Assembly (NCBI RefSeq): GCF_003003005.1
Contig: NZ_PVTR01000003.1
Location: 170,890 to 234,889, forward strand
Reading direction: 5' to 3'
Length of the DNA: 64,000 nucleotides
Origin: Mongoliibacter ruber
GTDB taxonomy: Bacteria > Bacteroidota > Bacteroidia > Cytophagales > Cyclobacteriaceae
Under the pieces are notes generated by a model. That model was not told where the DNA came from. It ran no database searches and worked only from the letters and a program-made list of their open reading frames with translations. This document shows positions 54,481 through 63,447 of the stretch, piece by piece; the stretch's first letter is position 1, and the number at the start of each line of letters is the position of its first letter. The translations under genes were made by a program, and so were the position numbers.

Positions 54481-55764
54481 CTTCATCAGCTCTTCAATCT
54501 CCTCTGCTTCTATGGGGATATTGCGCATCAGGTCAAAATAGCCATTTTCTTGAATGACGATGTTGTTTTCCAACCTGATCCCTAAACCTTCTTCTTGGAT
54601 ATAAATCCCCGGCTCAACAGTGAATACCATTCCTGGCGTTATCGCCTCATACATCGTTCCCACATCATGCACATCCAAACCTAAGTGATGTGATGTGCCG
54701 TGCATAAAATATTTTTTGTACGCAGGCCATTTTGGATCTTGGTTTTTGATATCCGTTTGGTCTATCAAGCCTAAACTCACCAACTCAGCCTGCATGATCA
54801 AGCCTACTTCTTTATGATAGTCTTGTATATTGACTCCTGGTCTTAGAATATCCATAGCTAAGCGCTGAACCTTTAGCACTGCATCATATACCGCTCTTTG
54901 TCTTTTGGTAAATCGGCCATTCACCGGGATGGTTCTGGACATGTCAGCAGCATAATTGCCATATTCCGCCCCCACATCAAAAAGGATCAAGTCACCATCT
55001 TTGCAGACTTCTTTGTTTTCAATATAATGCAACACGCAGGCATTGGCGCCTGAAGCGATGATGGGTTCGTAAGCAAAGCCTTTGCTTCGGTTTCTGATAA
55101 ATTCATGGATAAATTCCGCCTCGATCTCATACTCAGTCACTCCTGGCTTGACAAAAGAAAGAATCCTTCTGAACCCCTTTTCGGTAATGTCACAAGCCAC
55201 CTGCATCTGATCGATTTCTTCCTTTTCCTTTACGGCTCGTAATTCATGCATCAATGGCGCCACCCTCTGATAAGTATGCAGCGGATACCTGTCTCGGCAA
55301 CTTTTGATAAATCTGGCATCGCGTGTTTCCACCACCACACCAGCCCTCAGGTGTTCGTTGGTATTCAAAAATACATTTTCATTCAAAGCCATCAACTTGG
55401 AAAAGACACTTTCAAAATTGTCAACCCATTGGATATTTTCAATTCCTGAAGCCTCCATCGCTTCTTCTTTGGTGTATTTATGCCCCTCCCAAATGGCAAT
55501 GTGTTCGTTGGTCTCCCTCAAAAAAAGTATTTCACGCAGATCAGGATCCGGAAAATCAGGACAAATCACCAAAATACTTTCTTCCTGATCTATACCAGAG
55601 AGATACAGAAGATCATTGTTTTGTCTGAATTTCATCGTTCCATCAGCATTGGTCGGCATGATGTCATTGGAATTGAAAATGGCCAAGGATTTTGGGGGGA
55701 GTTTGTCGGCCAGTTTTTTTCTGTTTTTGATATATACGGTATTAGAGATTGGGGTATATTTCAT
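54460..55764 (-). CDS. pepP: Xaa-Pro aminopeptidase
   Basis: A 434-residue M24B metallopeptidase that removes an N-terminal residue preceding proline. N-terminal creatinase-like domain (SLAIFNSNDIMPTNADGT), then the pita-bread domain with metal ligands in ILFDVGAEYGNYAADMSRT, HGTSHHLGLDVHD, TVEPGIYI and IRLENNIVIQE. The normal family end is near EEIEELM; the last residues KGLTSYD and the stop are encoded by the R2 repeat array. Monocistronic. Confidence 0.93.
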   Translation of the reverse strand: MKYTPISNTVYIKNRKKLADKLPPKSLAIFNSNDIMPTNADGTMKFRQNNDLLYLSGIDQEESILVICPDFPDPDLREILFLRETNEHIAIWEGHKYTKEEAMEASGIENIQWVDNFESVFSKLMALNENVFLNTNEHLRAGVVVETRDARFIKSCRDRYPLHTYQRVAPLMHELRAVKEKEEIDQMQVACDITEKGFRRILSFVKPGVTEYEIEAEFIHEFIRNRSKGFAYEPIIASGANACVLHYIENKEVCKDGDLILFDVGAEYGNYAADMSRTIPVNGRFTKRQRAVYDAVLKVQRLAMDILRPGVNIQDYHKEVGLIMQAELVSLGLIDQTDIKNQDPKWPAYKKYFMHGTSHHLGLDVHDVGTMYEAITPGMVFTVEPGIYIQEEGLGIRLENNIVIQENGYFDLMRNIPIEAEEIEELMKGLTSYD

Positions 55765-56212
55765 GGTTTTGATGGATATTTATCGATATTAAATGGATAA
55801 TAGGTAGATATTGAAATATAGTAGAAATACATTGAAATAGTAGCCTACACCTTTCCGTCTAAGCTGGCCTTTTGTGGCAATGATATTCTCTATGGATATT
55901 AATTGAAATATGGTAGAAATAATTAGAAATATGTTGAAATAAAACCAATCTTCATTAGTGAAAATCAGTGCTATCTGTGGTTTTTATTCTTGTTAGTTCT
56001 TCATTTAAAAATACTTTGAACTGTATAGGGCCAATTTCCCCTCACTAAGCAAAGATAATTTAATCTAGTAAAAAGGAGGTGTAGTATCCTGTATATATGA
56101 GATATCTTGTAATCCCAGAAACACTTTTATTTTTGTATTTGAATCAGTTGCGCAAGCTGGGTGTTTATGTCAGAGGTCAACAAGGAATCCAGTTTATCGA
56201 AAAAAAGTTTGC
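55765..56212. other. AT-rich divergent intergenic region
   Basis: Between pepP and the M16 peptidase gene. From 55770 to 55960 it is made of imperfect words like ATTGAAATATGGTAGAAATA and GATATTAATGGATA. Similar words occur at 21057-21098. No gene or RNA seen. Confidence 0.45.
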
Positions 56213-57442
56213 ATGCAGTATAACCTAAAGGAGTTGCCCAACGGCATCAGAATAGTACATCAGGAAATCACCCACACCCGAATGGTGCATTGTGGTTTTG
56301 TGCTCAATATTGGAAGCAGGGATGAGACGAAAGAAGAAGAGGGCTTGGCTCATTTTTGGGAACATATGGCCTTCAAAGGCACCCAAAAAAGAAAAGCTTA
56401 CCACATCATCAATAGATTGGAGTCTCTTGGCGGAGAATTGAATGCTTACACCACCAAAGAAAAAATTTGTTTTTATTCCAGTACCTTGTGGGAACATTTT
56501 GGCAAAGCGGCTGAGCTGCTTTGTGACATTACTTTTAATAGTACTTTTCCCAAGAAACAGATTGAAAAAGAGCGTCAGGTAATTTTGGAGGAAATGTCCA
56601 TGTACAGGGATTCCCCTGATGATTCTATCCAAGATGAATTTGATGAATTGGTCTTTGAGGGCCACGCTCTTGGGCGAAACATATTGGGTAGTGAAGAGAC
56701 TGTGGGTTCATTTACGCAACAAGACTTCTTTGACTTTATTTCCTCCAGGTTGGATACCACTCAAATTGTATTTTCTGTCGTTGGCAATATCACTTTCAAA
56801 AAGGTTCTCCAAAAAGTTGAAGGATTTTTATCCAATATACCCATGAAAAGGAGCCTTTTTGTCCGAAATGATTTTTCCACCTACTTACCAAAATTCAAAG
56901 TAGTGGAAAAAGAAATCACCCAATCTCACTGCGCTATCGGAAAAACTGCATTTTCCATGCATGATTCAAGGAGGTTTAAGCTGTATCTGCTCAACAATAT
57001 CCTAGGTGGTCCGAGTATGAATTCCCGCCTCAATTTGGCCCTAAGGGAGAAGCATGGCTATGTATACAGTGTCGAGTCTCATTATCAGACCTATTCTGAC
57101 ACAGGATTCTTTGGGGTCTTTTTTGGAACAGAACCAAACACACTCAACAGGGCAAAAAAAGCGGTACTCAAAGAGTTGGAGAAACTGAGAGAGAAAAAAC
57201 TAGGAGTAATGCAACTTCACATGGCAAAGGAACAAGCCATAGGTCAAATGGCTATGGCCGAGGAAAATTACGCAGCACTCATGCTGGTTTTTGGTAAAAA
57301 TCTCCTGGATAAAGGGAGAATTGATTCCTTGGACACTATCTTTGAGGTCATAAGAAAAGCCAGCGCCGAAGAGCTTCAGGATATTGCAAACGAAGTTTAT
57401 GCAGCTGATCAACTTAGTTTCCTTACTTACCTACCTGTCTGA
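56213..57442 (+). CDS. M16 family zinc metallopeptidase
   Basis: A 409-residue pitrilysin-type peptidase. The inverted zinc motif HxxEH is HFWEH (47-51) in GLAHFWEHMAFKGTQKR, with the downstream Glu in the ILEEMSMYRDSPDDSIQDEF region. The second domain has LNNILGGPSMNSRLNLALRE, the substrate-binding R/Y segment, and GYVYSVESHY. It carries an active site, so it is not the inactive subunit of a pair. No signal peptide is seen. It is followed 2 bases later by the O-methyltransferase, so one transcript is likely. Confidence 0.93.
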   Translation: MQYNLKELPNGIRIVHQEITHTRMVHCGFVLNIGSRDETKEEEGLAHFWEHMAFKGTQKRKAYHIINRLESLGGELNAYTTKEKICFYSSTLWEHFGKAAELLCDITFNSTFPKKQIEKERQVILEEMSMYRDSPDDSIQDEFDELVFEGHALGRNILGSEETVGSFTQQDFFDFISSRLDTTQIVFSVVGNITFKKVLQKVEGFLSNIPMKRSLFVRNDFSTYLPKFKVVEKEITQSHCAIGKTAFSMHDSRRFKLYLLNNILGGPSMNSRLNLALREKHGYVYSVESHYQTYSDTGFFGVFFGTEPNTLNRAKKAVLKELEKLREKKLGVMQLHMAKEQAIGQMAMAEENYAALMLVFGKNLLDKGRIDSLDTIFEVIRKASAEELQDIANEVYAADQLSFLTYLPV

Positions 57443-57444
57443 TT

Positions 57445-58089
57445 ATGGAGTTTATTGCACCGGAATTACTTAAATATTGTGAGGACCATTCAAGTCATGA
57501 GGATGAGGTGCTTTCTCATATTGCACGGGAAACCCAAGCGAAAGTAATGATGCCGAGAATGCTATCGGGGCATCTTCAAGGAAAAACTTTGGAACTGATG
57601 GTAAAAATGCTTCGCCCAAAAACCATCCTAGAAATCGGCACCTATACCGGCTACTCTGGGATCTGTATGGCGAGAGGTTTGAAAGAAAACGGTAAATTGA
57701 TTACCCTCGATATCAACGATGAACTGGAAGCCATGGTCAGAGGTTTTTTTGAAATGGCAGGATTGACGGATAAAATCGACTACCAACTGGGCAATGCTTT
57801 GGACCTCATCCCTCAACTGCCAGGTACCTTTGATTTTGTGTTTATCGATGCAGATAAAGCCAATTATATCAACTATTATAATCTTGTCGTTGATCGGGTG
57901 AATCCCGGTGGCATCATTTTAGCGGACAATGTTTTATGGTCAGGCAAAGTGTTGGTAGAGGAAGGAAAAAAAATAGATAAAGACACCAAAATCATATTGG
58001 AATATAACCAAATGGTTCAAGAAGATCCCAGGGTAGAAAATGTGTTACTGCCCATTCGGGATGGATTAATGATGGCAAGAAAATTATGA
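57445..58089 (+). CDS. SAM-dependent O-methyltransferase
   Basis: A 214-residue class I methyltransferase of the COMT-like O-methyltransferase_3 family. Motif I is ILEIGTYTGYSGICMARGL, then LITLDIN, FDFVFIDADKANY (metal-binding Asp) and GGIILADNVLWSGKV. The acceptor is unknown, often a catechol-like compound. It lies 2 bases after the M16 gene and overlaps the lytic transglycosylase gene by 4 bases. Confidence 0.92.
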   Translation: MEFIAPELLKYCEDHSSHEDEVLSHIARETQAKVMMPRMLSGHLQGKTLELMVKMLRPKTILEIGTYTGYSGICMARGLKENGKLITLDINDELEAMVRGFFEMAGLTDKIDYQLGNALDLIPQLPGTFDFVFIDADKANYINYYNLVVDRVNPGGIILADNVLWSGKVLVEEGKKIDKDTKIILEYNQMVQEDPRVENVLLPIRDGLMMARKL

Positions 58090-59702
58090 AAAACGATACT
58101 ACGCTAAAGCTTACCGGACTTTTAACTTTTCCATTACTCTTTGCATTGGTATTTTTGGCTTCCGCCCAGATCCCCCAGGTTCCAAGGGAAATTCAATTTG
58201 CAGACCTCCTTGTCAAGATCAATGAACAAGCCCGAAGGGAAATTCAATTGGATGTGGATGCGCTTTACAGAAACCCCTCTTACTTTCGTATTAAGGCGGA
58301 GCGTGCAAACCTTTTTATGCCTTATGTAGAAAGAGAACTCAGAAATGCAGGCGTCCCAGAGGACTTGAAATACTTGGTCATTCAGGAATCAGGTTTGATT
58401 TCAGATGCAGTCTCTTCATCTAATGCTGTCGGTTTTTGGCAGTTCAAGCAAGGGACAGCAGAAGAGGTCTTTTTGAGGGTAGACAACCAAGTGGATGAAA
58501 GAAAAAACATAGTCTCATCATCAAGAGGTGCTGCACTCTATTTAAAGAAGCATAACAATACATTCGACAATTGGATGTGTGCATTGGTGTCCTATCAAAT
58601 GGGTCTTGGAGGGGCCAAATCTTATTTTGGCACTCAATATAATGGAAAAAGGGTTGTTGAATTGGACAGGAACTCTCACTGGTATTTCAAAAAATTTCTA
58701 GCACATAAAGTTGCTTTTGAAGGTCAATTGGGGATGCTTGTAAGCAATACCGGATACTTGGAGGAATTAAGAATCCAGGGACCTACCACGCTTAAAGCCA
58801 TAGCACCAAGACTAGGTGTGACTGAAGCGCACTTAAAAGAATATAACAAATGGGCAGTCCGGGGAAATGTGCCCGGTGACAAGCCATATTCAATTGTATA
58901 TGTCAAAGAAGGACTTCCACAGGCCAACCCAGCCGTGATACAGAGAGAAGTAAGCACTCAGAGTTCTCAACAAGTTCAACAAAATGTCGTGACCACTGCA
59001 AGTACTTTCCCAAGGGTCACAGGCAATACGCAAAGGGCATCGCAGCCGGATCAGATCCAAGTAAACAATATTGACGGAGTATTGGCTGAGAAAAATACGA
59101 GTCAAGAGGTCTTTACTGACAATATTGGCATCAGGGAGAGAAGATTTAGACGTATCAATGACCTAGATAAGAATGAACCTGTAGAAGCAGGCCAATATTA
59201 TTATACCAAACCTAAAAAAGGAAAAGCCGAAGTTGAAGAGCACGTAGTACAACCAGGGGAAACACTTTGGTCTATCTCCCAAATGTATGGAATTAAACTA
59301 TCGGCACTCAAATCCAAAAACCGAATCAGGGAAGACAGAGACTTGAGGGCAGGTATGATTTTAAACCTACAGCAACCTAGAAAACGAGGAGAAGAGATTC
59401 CTTTTGTTCCTGCTTCTGAATACCAAAAAATAATGGCTTCAAAAGAGGAAACGACTGTTGCTACTCAACCCAGACCTACTGTAAGCAGTTCCAACACTTC
59501 AAATCCAGCTGGCTCAGCGAACAACACTCCTTCCCAAACTTATAATAGCCCCGAAAAAATCGTTCACACAGTACTCCAAGGTGAAACGCTTTTCAGGTTG
59601 AGCCAAAAATACGGCGTATCTGTGGATGATATCAGAAAATGGAACAACCTTCCTGACAATACCATCAAAGTTGGACAAAGGATTACCATCAACAAACCTT
59701 AA
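58086..59702 (+). CDS. MltD-like lytic transglycosylase with two LysM domains
   Basis: A 538-residue peptidoglycan-cleaving enzyme. Signal peptide at 1-28 (FPLLFALVFLASAQ), SLT domain with catalytic E101 in VIQESGLISDAVSSSNAVGF, and downstream WQFKQGTAEE and VSYQMGLGGAKSYF. A Gln/Ser/Thr-rich linker separates two LysM peptidoglycan-binding modules: one near 385-430 (HVVQPGETLWSISQMYG) and one at the C-terminus (HTVLQGETLFRLSQKYGV). Start overlaps the methyltransferase by 4 bases. Confidence 0.92.
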   Translation: MKNDTTLKLTGLLTFPLLFALVFLASAQIPQVPREIQFADLLVKINEQARREIQLDVDALYRNPSYFRIKAERANLFMPYVERELRNAGVPEDLKYLVIQESGLISDAVSSSNAVGFWQFKQGTAEEVFLRVDNQVDERKNIVSSSRGAALYLKKHNNTFDNWMCALVSYQMGLGGAKSYFGTQYNGKRVVELDRNSHWYFKKFLAHKVAFEGQLGMLVSNTGYLEELRIQGPTTLKAIAPRLGVTEAHLKEYNKWAVRGNVPGDKPYSIVYVKEGLPQANPAVIQREVSTQSSQQVQQNVVTTASTFPRVTGNTQRASQPDQIQVNNIDGVLAEKNTSQEVFTDNIGIRERRFRRINDLDKNEPVEAGQYYYTKPKKGKAEVEEHVVQPGETLWSISQMYGIKLSALKSKNRIREDRDLRAGMILNLQQPRKRGEEIPFVPASEYQKIMASKEETTVATQPRPTVSSSNTSNPAGSANNTPSQTYNSPEKIVHTVLQGETLFRLSQKYGVSVDDIRKWNNLPDNTIKVGQRITINKP

Positions 59703-59721
59703 TCCACCTTCTCTATACATC

Positions 59722-60714
59722 ATGAATATCAGAGTCTTTCTCCTATTTATTATACTTGGTTTTTCCCAAAAACAACTTGTCTTAGCTCAGGACAACCTAC
59801 AGCTTGCCGATACCTTGTTGATAAGCGGTGATACCATCATTATGTTGGGAGATTCTATTATCATCAAACAAAAGGTCAAACCTGTCTATTGGGAAAAAGG
59901 AGGCAATTTTAACCTGAGCATCCAACAAGTTAGCCTTTCCAATTGGAATGCAGGCGGGGTAAGTAATATGGCTTTCAATACAGGACTTGTCATGTTTGCC
60001 AACTATAAAAAAGACAGGGTGATTTGGGACACAAAATTGACAGCCAATTTCGGTTATAACAGAATCTCCGAAAGGCGATTTAAGACACGAAAAACCAATG
60101 ACAACTTTATTTTTATCACCAAGTACGGCAGGGAACTAACATCAGTATGGTACCTGTCAACACAAATAGATGCGAGAACGCAAATGTTAGCGGGTTATAG
60201 GTACTTTAGGCCTCCAGGAGCTGAAGAAGATGCAAGAAACAGGATCTCTGATTTACTGGCGCCCGCCTATATCCAATCATCTACCGGTCTCAATTACCGC
60301 AAAGAGTATGACAATAAAGACAAGATATCTTTGATTGCTTCCCCCTTTACGGGCAGGTTTACGGTAGTAATGGATGACTCACTAAGTAATGCTGGTGCAT
60401 TTGGCGTGATTCCGGGAGAAATGGTGAGGGCAGAAGCAGGTATTTCATTTGGTTCTACCACAGACATTCAAATCCTGGAAAACATCAGATGGAGGGCAGA
60501 TATGAACCTATTCTCTAATTTTGAGAAACTAGGCAACTTTGTAGTCAATTTCAACTCAGTCGTTTCCATGAAAGTAAACAGATTCATTACAACCAGAATT
60601 GAGACGGTGTTGATATATGATGAAAGTGTGTTTATCCAGCAGGAACAGGGACCTCCCCGGCAGGCGATTCAGTTGCAGAACATGATTAATTTTGGGATTG
60701 GGATTGACTTCTAG
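59722..60714 (+). CDS. DUF3078 domain-containing exported protein
   Basis: A 330-residue protein. The start at 59722 (MNIRVFLLFIILGFSQ...LAQ) gives a signal peptide; a longer frame back to 59626 only overlaps the lytic transglycosylase. DUF3078 is seen in the Trp/Asn-rich start of the barrel (NLSIQQVSLSNWNAGGVSNM), repeated beta strands and a final strand INFGIGIDF, consistent with an outer membrane beta-barrel. Function unknown. Its stop overlaps the dnaX stop on the other strand by 4 bases. Confidence 0.88.
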   Translation: MNIRVFLLFIILGFSQKQLVLAQDNLQLADTLLISGDTIIMLGDSIIIKQKVKPVYWEKGGNFNLSIQQVSLSNWNAGGVSNMAFNTGLVMFANYKKDRVIWDTKLTANFGYNRISERRFKTRKTNDNFIFITKYGRELTSVWYLSTQIDARTQMLAGYRYFRPPGAEEDARNRISDLLAPAYIQSSTGLNYRKEYDNKDKISLIASPFTGRFTVVMDDSLSNAGAFGVIPGEMVRAEAGISFGSTTDIQILENIRWRADMNLFSNFEKLGNFVVNFNSVVSMKVNRFITTRIETVLIYDESVFIQQEQGPPRQAIQLQNMINFGIGIDF

Positions 60715-61310
60715 AAGTCTGTTTCAAGCCCAAATCTCTTCTGCAATTCTTTGAGCGCCGGAGACTTCTCAAGCAAAAAAGAGAATTTATCCGAATTGGT
60801 GTATAATTTTCTTACTGAAGGGTCTTCTGATTCTTCTGTGATTTCGGCATGCATGAGCAGAGAAGCATTGTTGAGCTTTTTTCTCAAGAACTTCAATACT
60901 TCTGGTTTGAATTTTTGAAAAACATCCTCCTGAATATCACCGATCAACTTGAATTTTATTTTTTTACCCTCTAGAACAAAAGGTTGTTTTAAAACAGTGA
61001 TCTCAAGACTTTTCCCCTTCTTTTTATAATCCTCAATAATTTCTGAAAGAGCTTCCCTAATAGTACTTTCATCAAAATCATCTTCCCCTATTACCGCTAC
61101 CTCTTGTTCCGGAGTTTGGTTGGCCACATTTTCGGCTGATATTGAAATACTCTTTTTATCCTCTACGTTTTTTCTGGCTGCAGAAATACTCGTTGGGATT
61201 GAAAGTGTTTTTAGTACTGGAGATTTTTTGGAAGCAAATGGATTGGCATCCTTAAATAAAGCGGGAGCAACGTCAGTACCTGGACTACTTTCTTTTGAAT
61301 CAGTTAAGCT
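60711..61310 (-). CDS. dnaX: DnaX tau-specific C-terminal part (reached by -1 shift)
   Basis: Open frame of 199 residues, starting at the AGC codon just after the A10 run. It joins the upstream dnaX frame if one A is re-read. The part from 61127 has no good independent start (GTG at ENVAN, no ATG), while the whole frame is open from the A run to 60711. The linker LTDSKESSPGTDVAPALFKD is followed by the conserved Bacteroidota DnaX C-terminal domain (ALSEIIEDYKKKGKSLE, VLKFLRKKLNNASLLM), ending LQKRFGLETDF. Full-length tau would be ~580 residues. The stop lies on the palindrome CTAG shared with DUF3078. Confidence 0.8.
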   Translation of the reverse strand, partial: SLTDSKESSPGTDVAPALFKDANPFASKKSPVLKTLSIPTSISAARKNVEDKKSISISAENVANQTPEQEVAVIGEDDFDESTIREALSEIIEDYKKKGKSLEITVLKQPFVLEGKKIKFKLIGDIQEDVFQKFKPEVLKFLRKKLNNASLLMHAEITEESEDPSVRKLYTNSDKFSFLLEKSPALKELQKRFGLETDF

Positions 61311-62449
61311 TTTTTTTTTGACTCTTCTTGAGCGAGTACTGCCAAGGAAATAGCTTGTGGTAATTTGGCCAGTTTCATCAAGGCCAACTCTACATGTAGT
61401 CTTTGGTTTTTACTAGCCTTGTATTGTATGTCACATTGATTGCAAATGTTAAGGGCTGAGAGTAAAAAGGACATACTGGACTCTTGCGACTGCTGCAAAT
61501 AGCGTTCTTTAGCGCTATCAGAAACCTGAATAAGCTGTACTGTCGCTGCGTCTTTGCATACCATCAAGTCTCTCAAATGCTCAGTAAGCCCAACGATGAA
61601 ATTATGCCCATCAAATCCTTTTTTTAGGATTTCATCAAAAATCAAGAGAACATTGGAAATACTTCCCGCAAGTAAAGCGTCGACAACCTTGAAGTAATAA
61701 TCATAATCAAGTATGTGAAGATTGTCGATGGTCTCCTGATAGGTAAGCTTATTCCCTGCAGAATAAGTGACTATAAGGTCAAAAATAGAAAGTGCATCCC
61801 TAAGAGCTCCATCTGCCTTGGTAGCGATCAAGCGGAGTGCTTCGTCCTCATATTCGATTTTTTCCTCTTGCGCGATATACTTGAGGTGTTCTGTGATGTC
61901 GTTAATTTGAATTCTGTTGAAATCAAAAATCTGACACCTTGAAAGAATAGTTGGAATGATTTTATGCTTTTCTGTAGTGGCCAAAATGAATATGGCATAC
62001 TTGGGAGGCTCCTCCAATGTCTTCAAAAAGGCATTGAATGCTTGGTTGGAGAGCATGTGCACCTCATCAATGATATATACTTTGTATTGTCCCTGCTGCG
62101 GTGCGTACCTTACTTGCTCCACCAAGTTGCGGATATCCTCCACAGAGTTGTTGGAAGCAGCATCAAGTTCGTGTACATTGAAAGACGCATTGTTATTGAA
62201 TGCCTTACAGGAGTCACACTCGTTACAGGCCTCAAAATCAGCCGTAAGATGTTCACAGTTTATGGTTTTGGCCAATATTCTGGCACAAGTGGTCTTACCC
62301 ACACCTCTAGGCCCGCAAAATAGAAATGCCTGAGCGAGGTGATTATTTTTGATGGCATTTTTCAAAGTCGTAGTGATATGCCCTTGGCCTACTACACTTT
62401 TGAAATTGGAAGGTCTATACTTTCTAGCTGAAACAACAAAATTTTCCAT
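61304..62449 (-). CDS. dnaX: DNA polymerase III gamma/tau subunit, gamma-length frame
   Basis: Clamp-loader ATPase of 381 residues in this frame. The start at 62449 (MENFVVSARKYRP) is an ATG; the GTG just before it is not needed. Walker A is GPRGVGKT (46-53), zinc Cys at 65, 75, 78 and 81, DEVH in YIIDEVHML, sensor-1 FILATTEKHKIIPTILSRCQ and the GALRDALSIFD sensor-2 region. The frame ends ESKKKA after an A10 run, at a place like that of gamma in other bacteria. A -1 shift there gives tau. Confidence 0.93.
   Translation of the reverse strand: MENFVVSARKYRPSNFKSVVGQGHITTTLKNAIKNNHLAQAFLFCGPRGVGKTTCARILAKTINCEHLTADFEACNECDSCKAFNNNASFNVHELDAASNNSVEDIRNLVEQVRYAPQQGQYKVYIIDEVHMLSNQAFNAFLKTLEEPPKYAIFILATTEKHKIIPTILSRCQIFDFNRIQINDITEHLKYIAQEEKIEYEDEALRLIATKADGALRDALSIFDLIVTYSAGNKLTYQETIDNLHILDYDYYFKVVDALLAGSISNVLLIFDEILKKGFDGHNFIVGLTEHLRDLMVCKDAATVQLIQVSDSAKERYLQQSQESSMSFLLSALNICNQCDIQYKASKNQRLHVELALMKLAKLPQAISLAVLAQEESKKKA
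61310..61319 (-). promoter_or_regulatory. A10 slippery run in dnaX
   Basis: Ten A in the sense strand (T10 at 61310-61319) spanning the last Lys codons of the gamma frame, read TCA AAA AAA AAA GCT TAA. It offers a -1 shift into the tau frame. A Shine-Dalgarno-like AGAAGAG lies just upstream; no strong stem downstream was recognised, which fits transcriptional slippage better than a stimulated ribosomal shift. Confidence 0.7.
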
Positions 62450-62540
62450 CACCGCAAGATATAAAATTATTATAATTTAGAACCCGCTCTTTGCGGCAAT
62501 CTACTGATATTTTTCGCTAACAGCTTCATTTTGAACCGGA

Positions 62541-63329
62541 TTAAAAATCAAATGAAATCCCTGTGTTGAAGGAAAAAATAAATGGAGTAATCGGCACGAT
62601 AGGTTTATCCTCATAGCTGAAATTAAAACTATTGTTGAAAGAAAAACGGTCCGTGATTTTTGTATTCAAATTGAAGTTTCCATTTACCCTGTTTCGGAAC
62701 GCTTCGATCTCCCTGTCACGGCCTACTTGATAATAAATCACGGTGTTGAAATCCACAAATTGATTGATTGTCCACCGCAGTGAAAAATAATTGGAGTTCT
62801 TCAAGAACTCCACATTGACAAAATTTTCTTCAACAGGGTGAAACCAAGTTTCATTTTCATACAATGCCCCAAGCCCTATTATAAAAGTGAGTCTTTTACT
62901 GTCTATGAGTTTTTTACGCAAAGTACCTCCTGTTATCCATCTTGGAGCCAATCCCCTGAAATTATCAAACGAATACTGTACAAAAGCTTCCAGGTTATTT
63001 TTCTTATCATAATTGAATACTGTTCGGCCATGAATAAGCCCGAAATTGAGGAAATCATTGTCATTGATCCTGAGGTAATCAAAATTTGAAACGAAAATAT
63101 AAGCATGTTTGCCCGGATGATACATAGAGTTAATATCCCATTTGTACCCAAATAAATTCACGGGGGCATCTGCTGCTGCACTCCGGTTAAATACATTCAA
63201 CCCGGCTGTCGTCTTTATTGAAAGGTTTTTTGCGGTATCACTTTTGATCCGATACCTTTCAATGTTTAGAATTTGAGAAAAGGCACTAGAAGAAATAAAA
63301 AAGAGAATTACAAAGGGAATCAGTTTCAA
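62541..63329 (-). CDS. DUF481 domain-containing outer membrane protein
   Basis: A ~262-residue beta-barrel-like protein. The frame opens at a GTG (63440), but a TTG at 63329 starts exactly at a good signal peptide (KLIPFVILFFISSSAFSQ), so it is preferred. No in-frame ATG is present. The mature part matches DUF481: repeated strands HAYIFVSNFDYLRINDND, NNLEAFVQYSFDNFRGLAPR, FIIGLGALYENETWF and a last strand FSFNTGISFDF. It is probably an outer membrane protein; the start remains uncertain. Confidence 0.8.
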   Translation of the reverse strand: MKLIPFVILFFISSSAFSQILNIERYRIKSDTAKNLSIKTTAGLNVFNRSAAADAPVNLFGYKWDINSMYHPGKHAYIFVSNFDYLRINDNDFLNFGLIHGRTVFNYDKKNNLEAFVQYSFDNFRGLAPRWITGGTLRKKLIDSKRLTFIIGLGALYENETWFHPVEENFVNVEFLKNSNYFSLRWTINQFVDFNTVIYYQVGRDREIEAFRNRVNGNFNLNTKITDRFSFNNSFNFSYEDKPIVPITPFIFSFNTGISFDF

Positions 63330-63447
63330 AACAATAGTTGATTTGGTTTCTGCAAAGGTTTTGATTTTTGGCTTGGTATCCAAAAATCCAAGAAGAAGAG
63401 AAAGGAATACTTGTATACTGTATTCCCTCTCTTTTCTCACTAATCTT

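Noticed and set aside
62541-63440. GTG start at 63440 for the DUF481 gene
   Set aside because: It would put 37 charged residues before the signal peptide; the TTG at 63329 fits better, though this is not certain.
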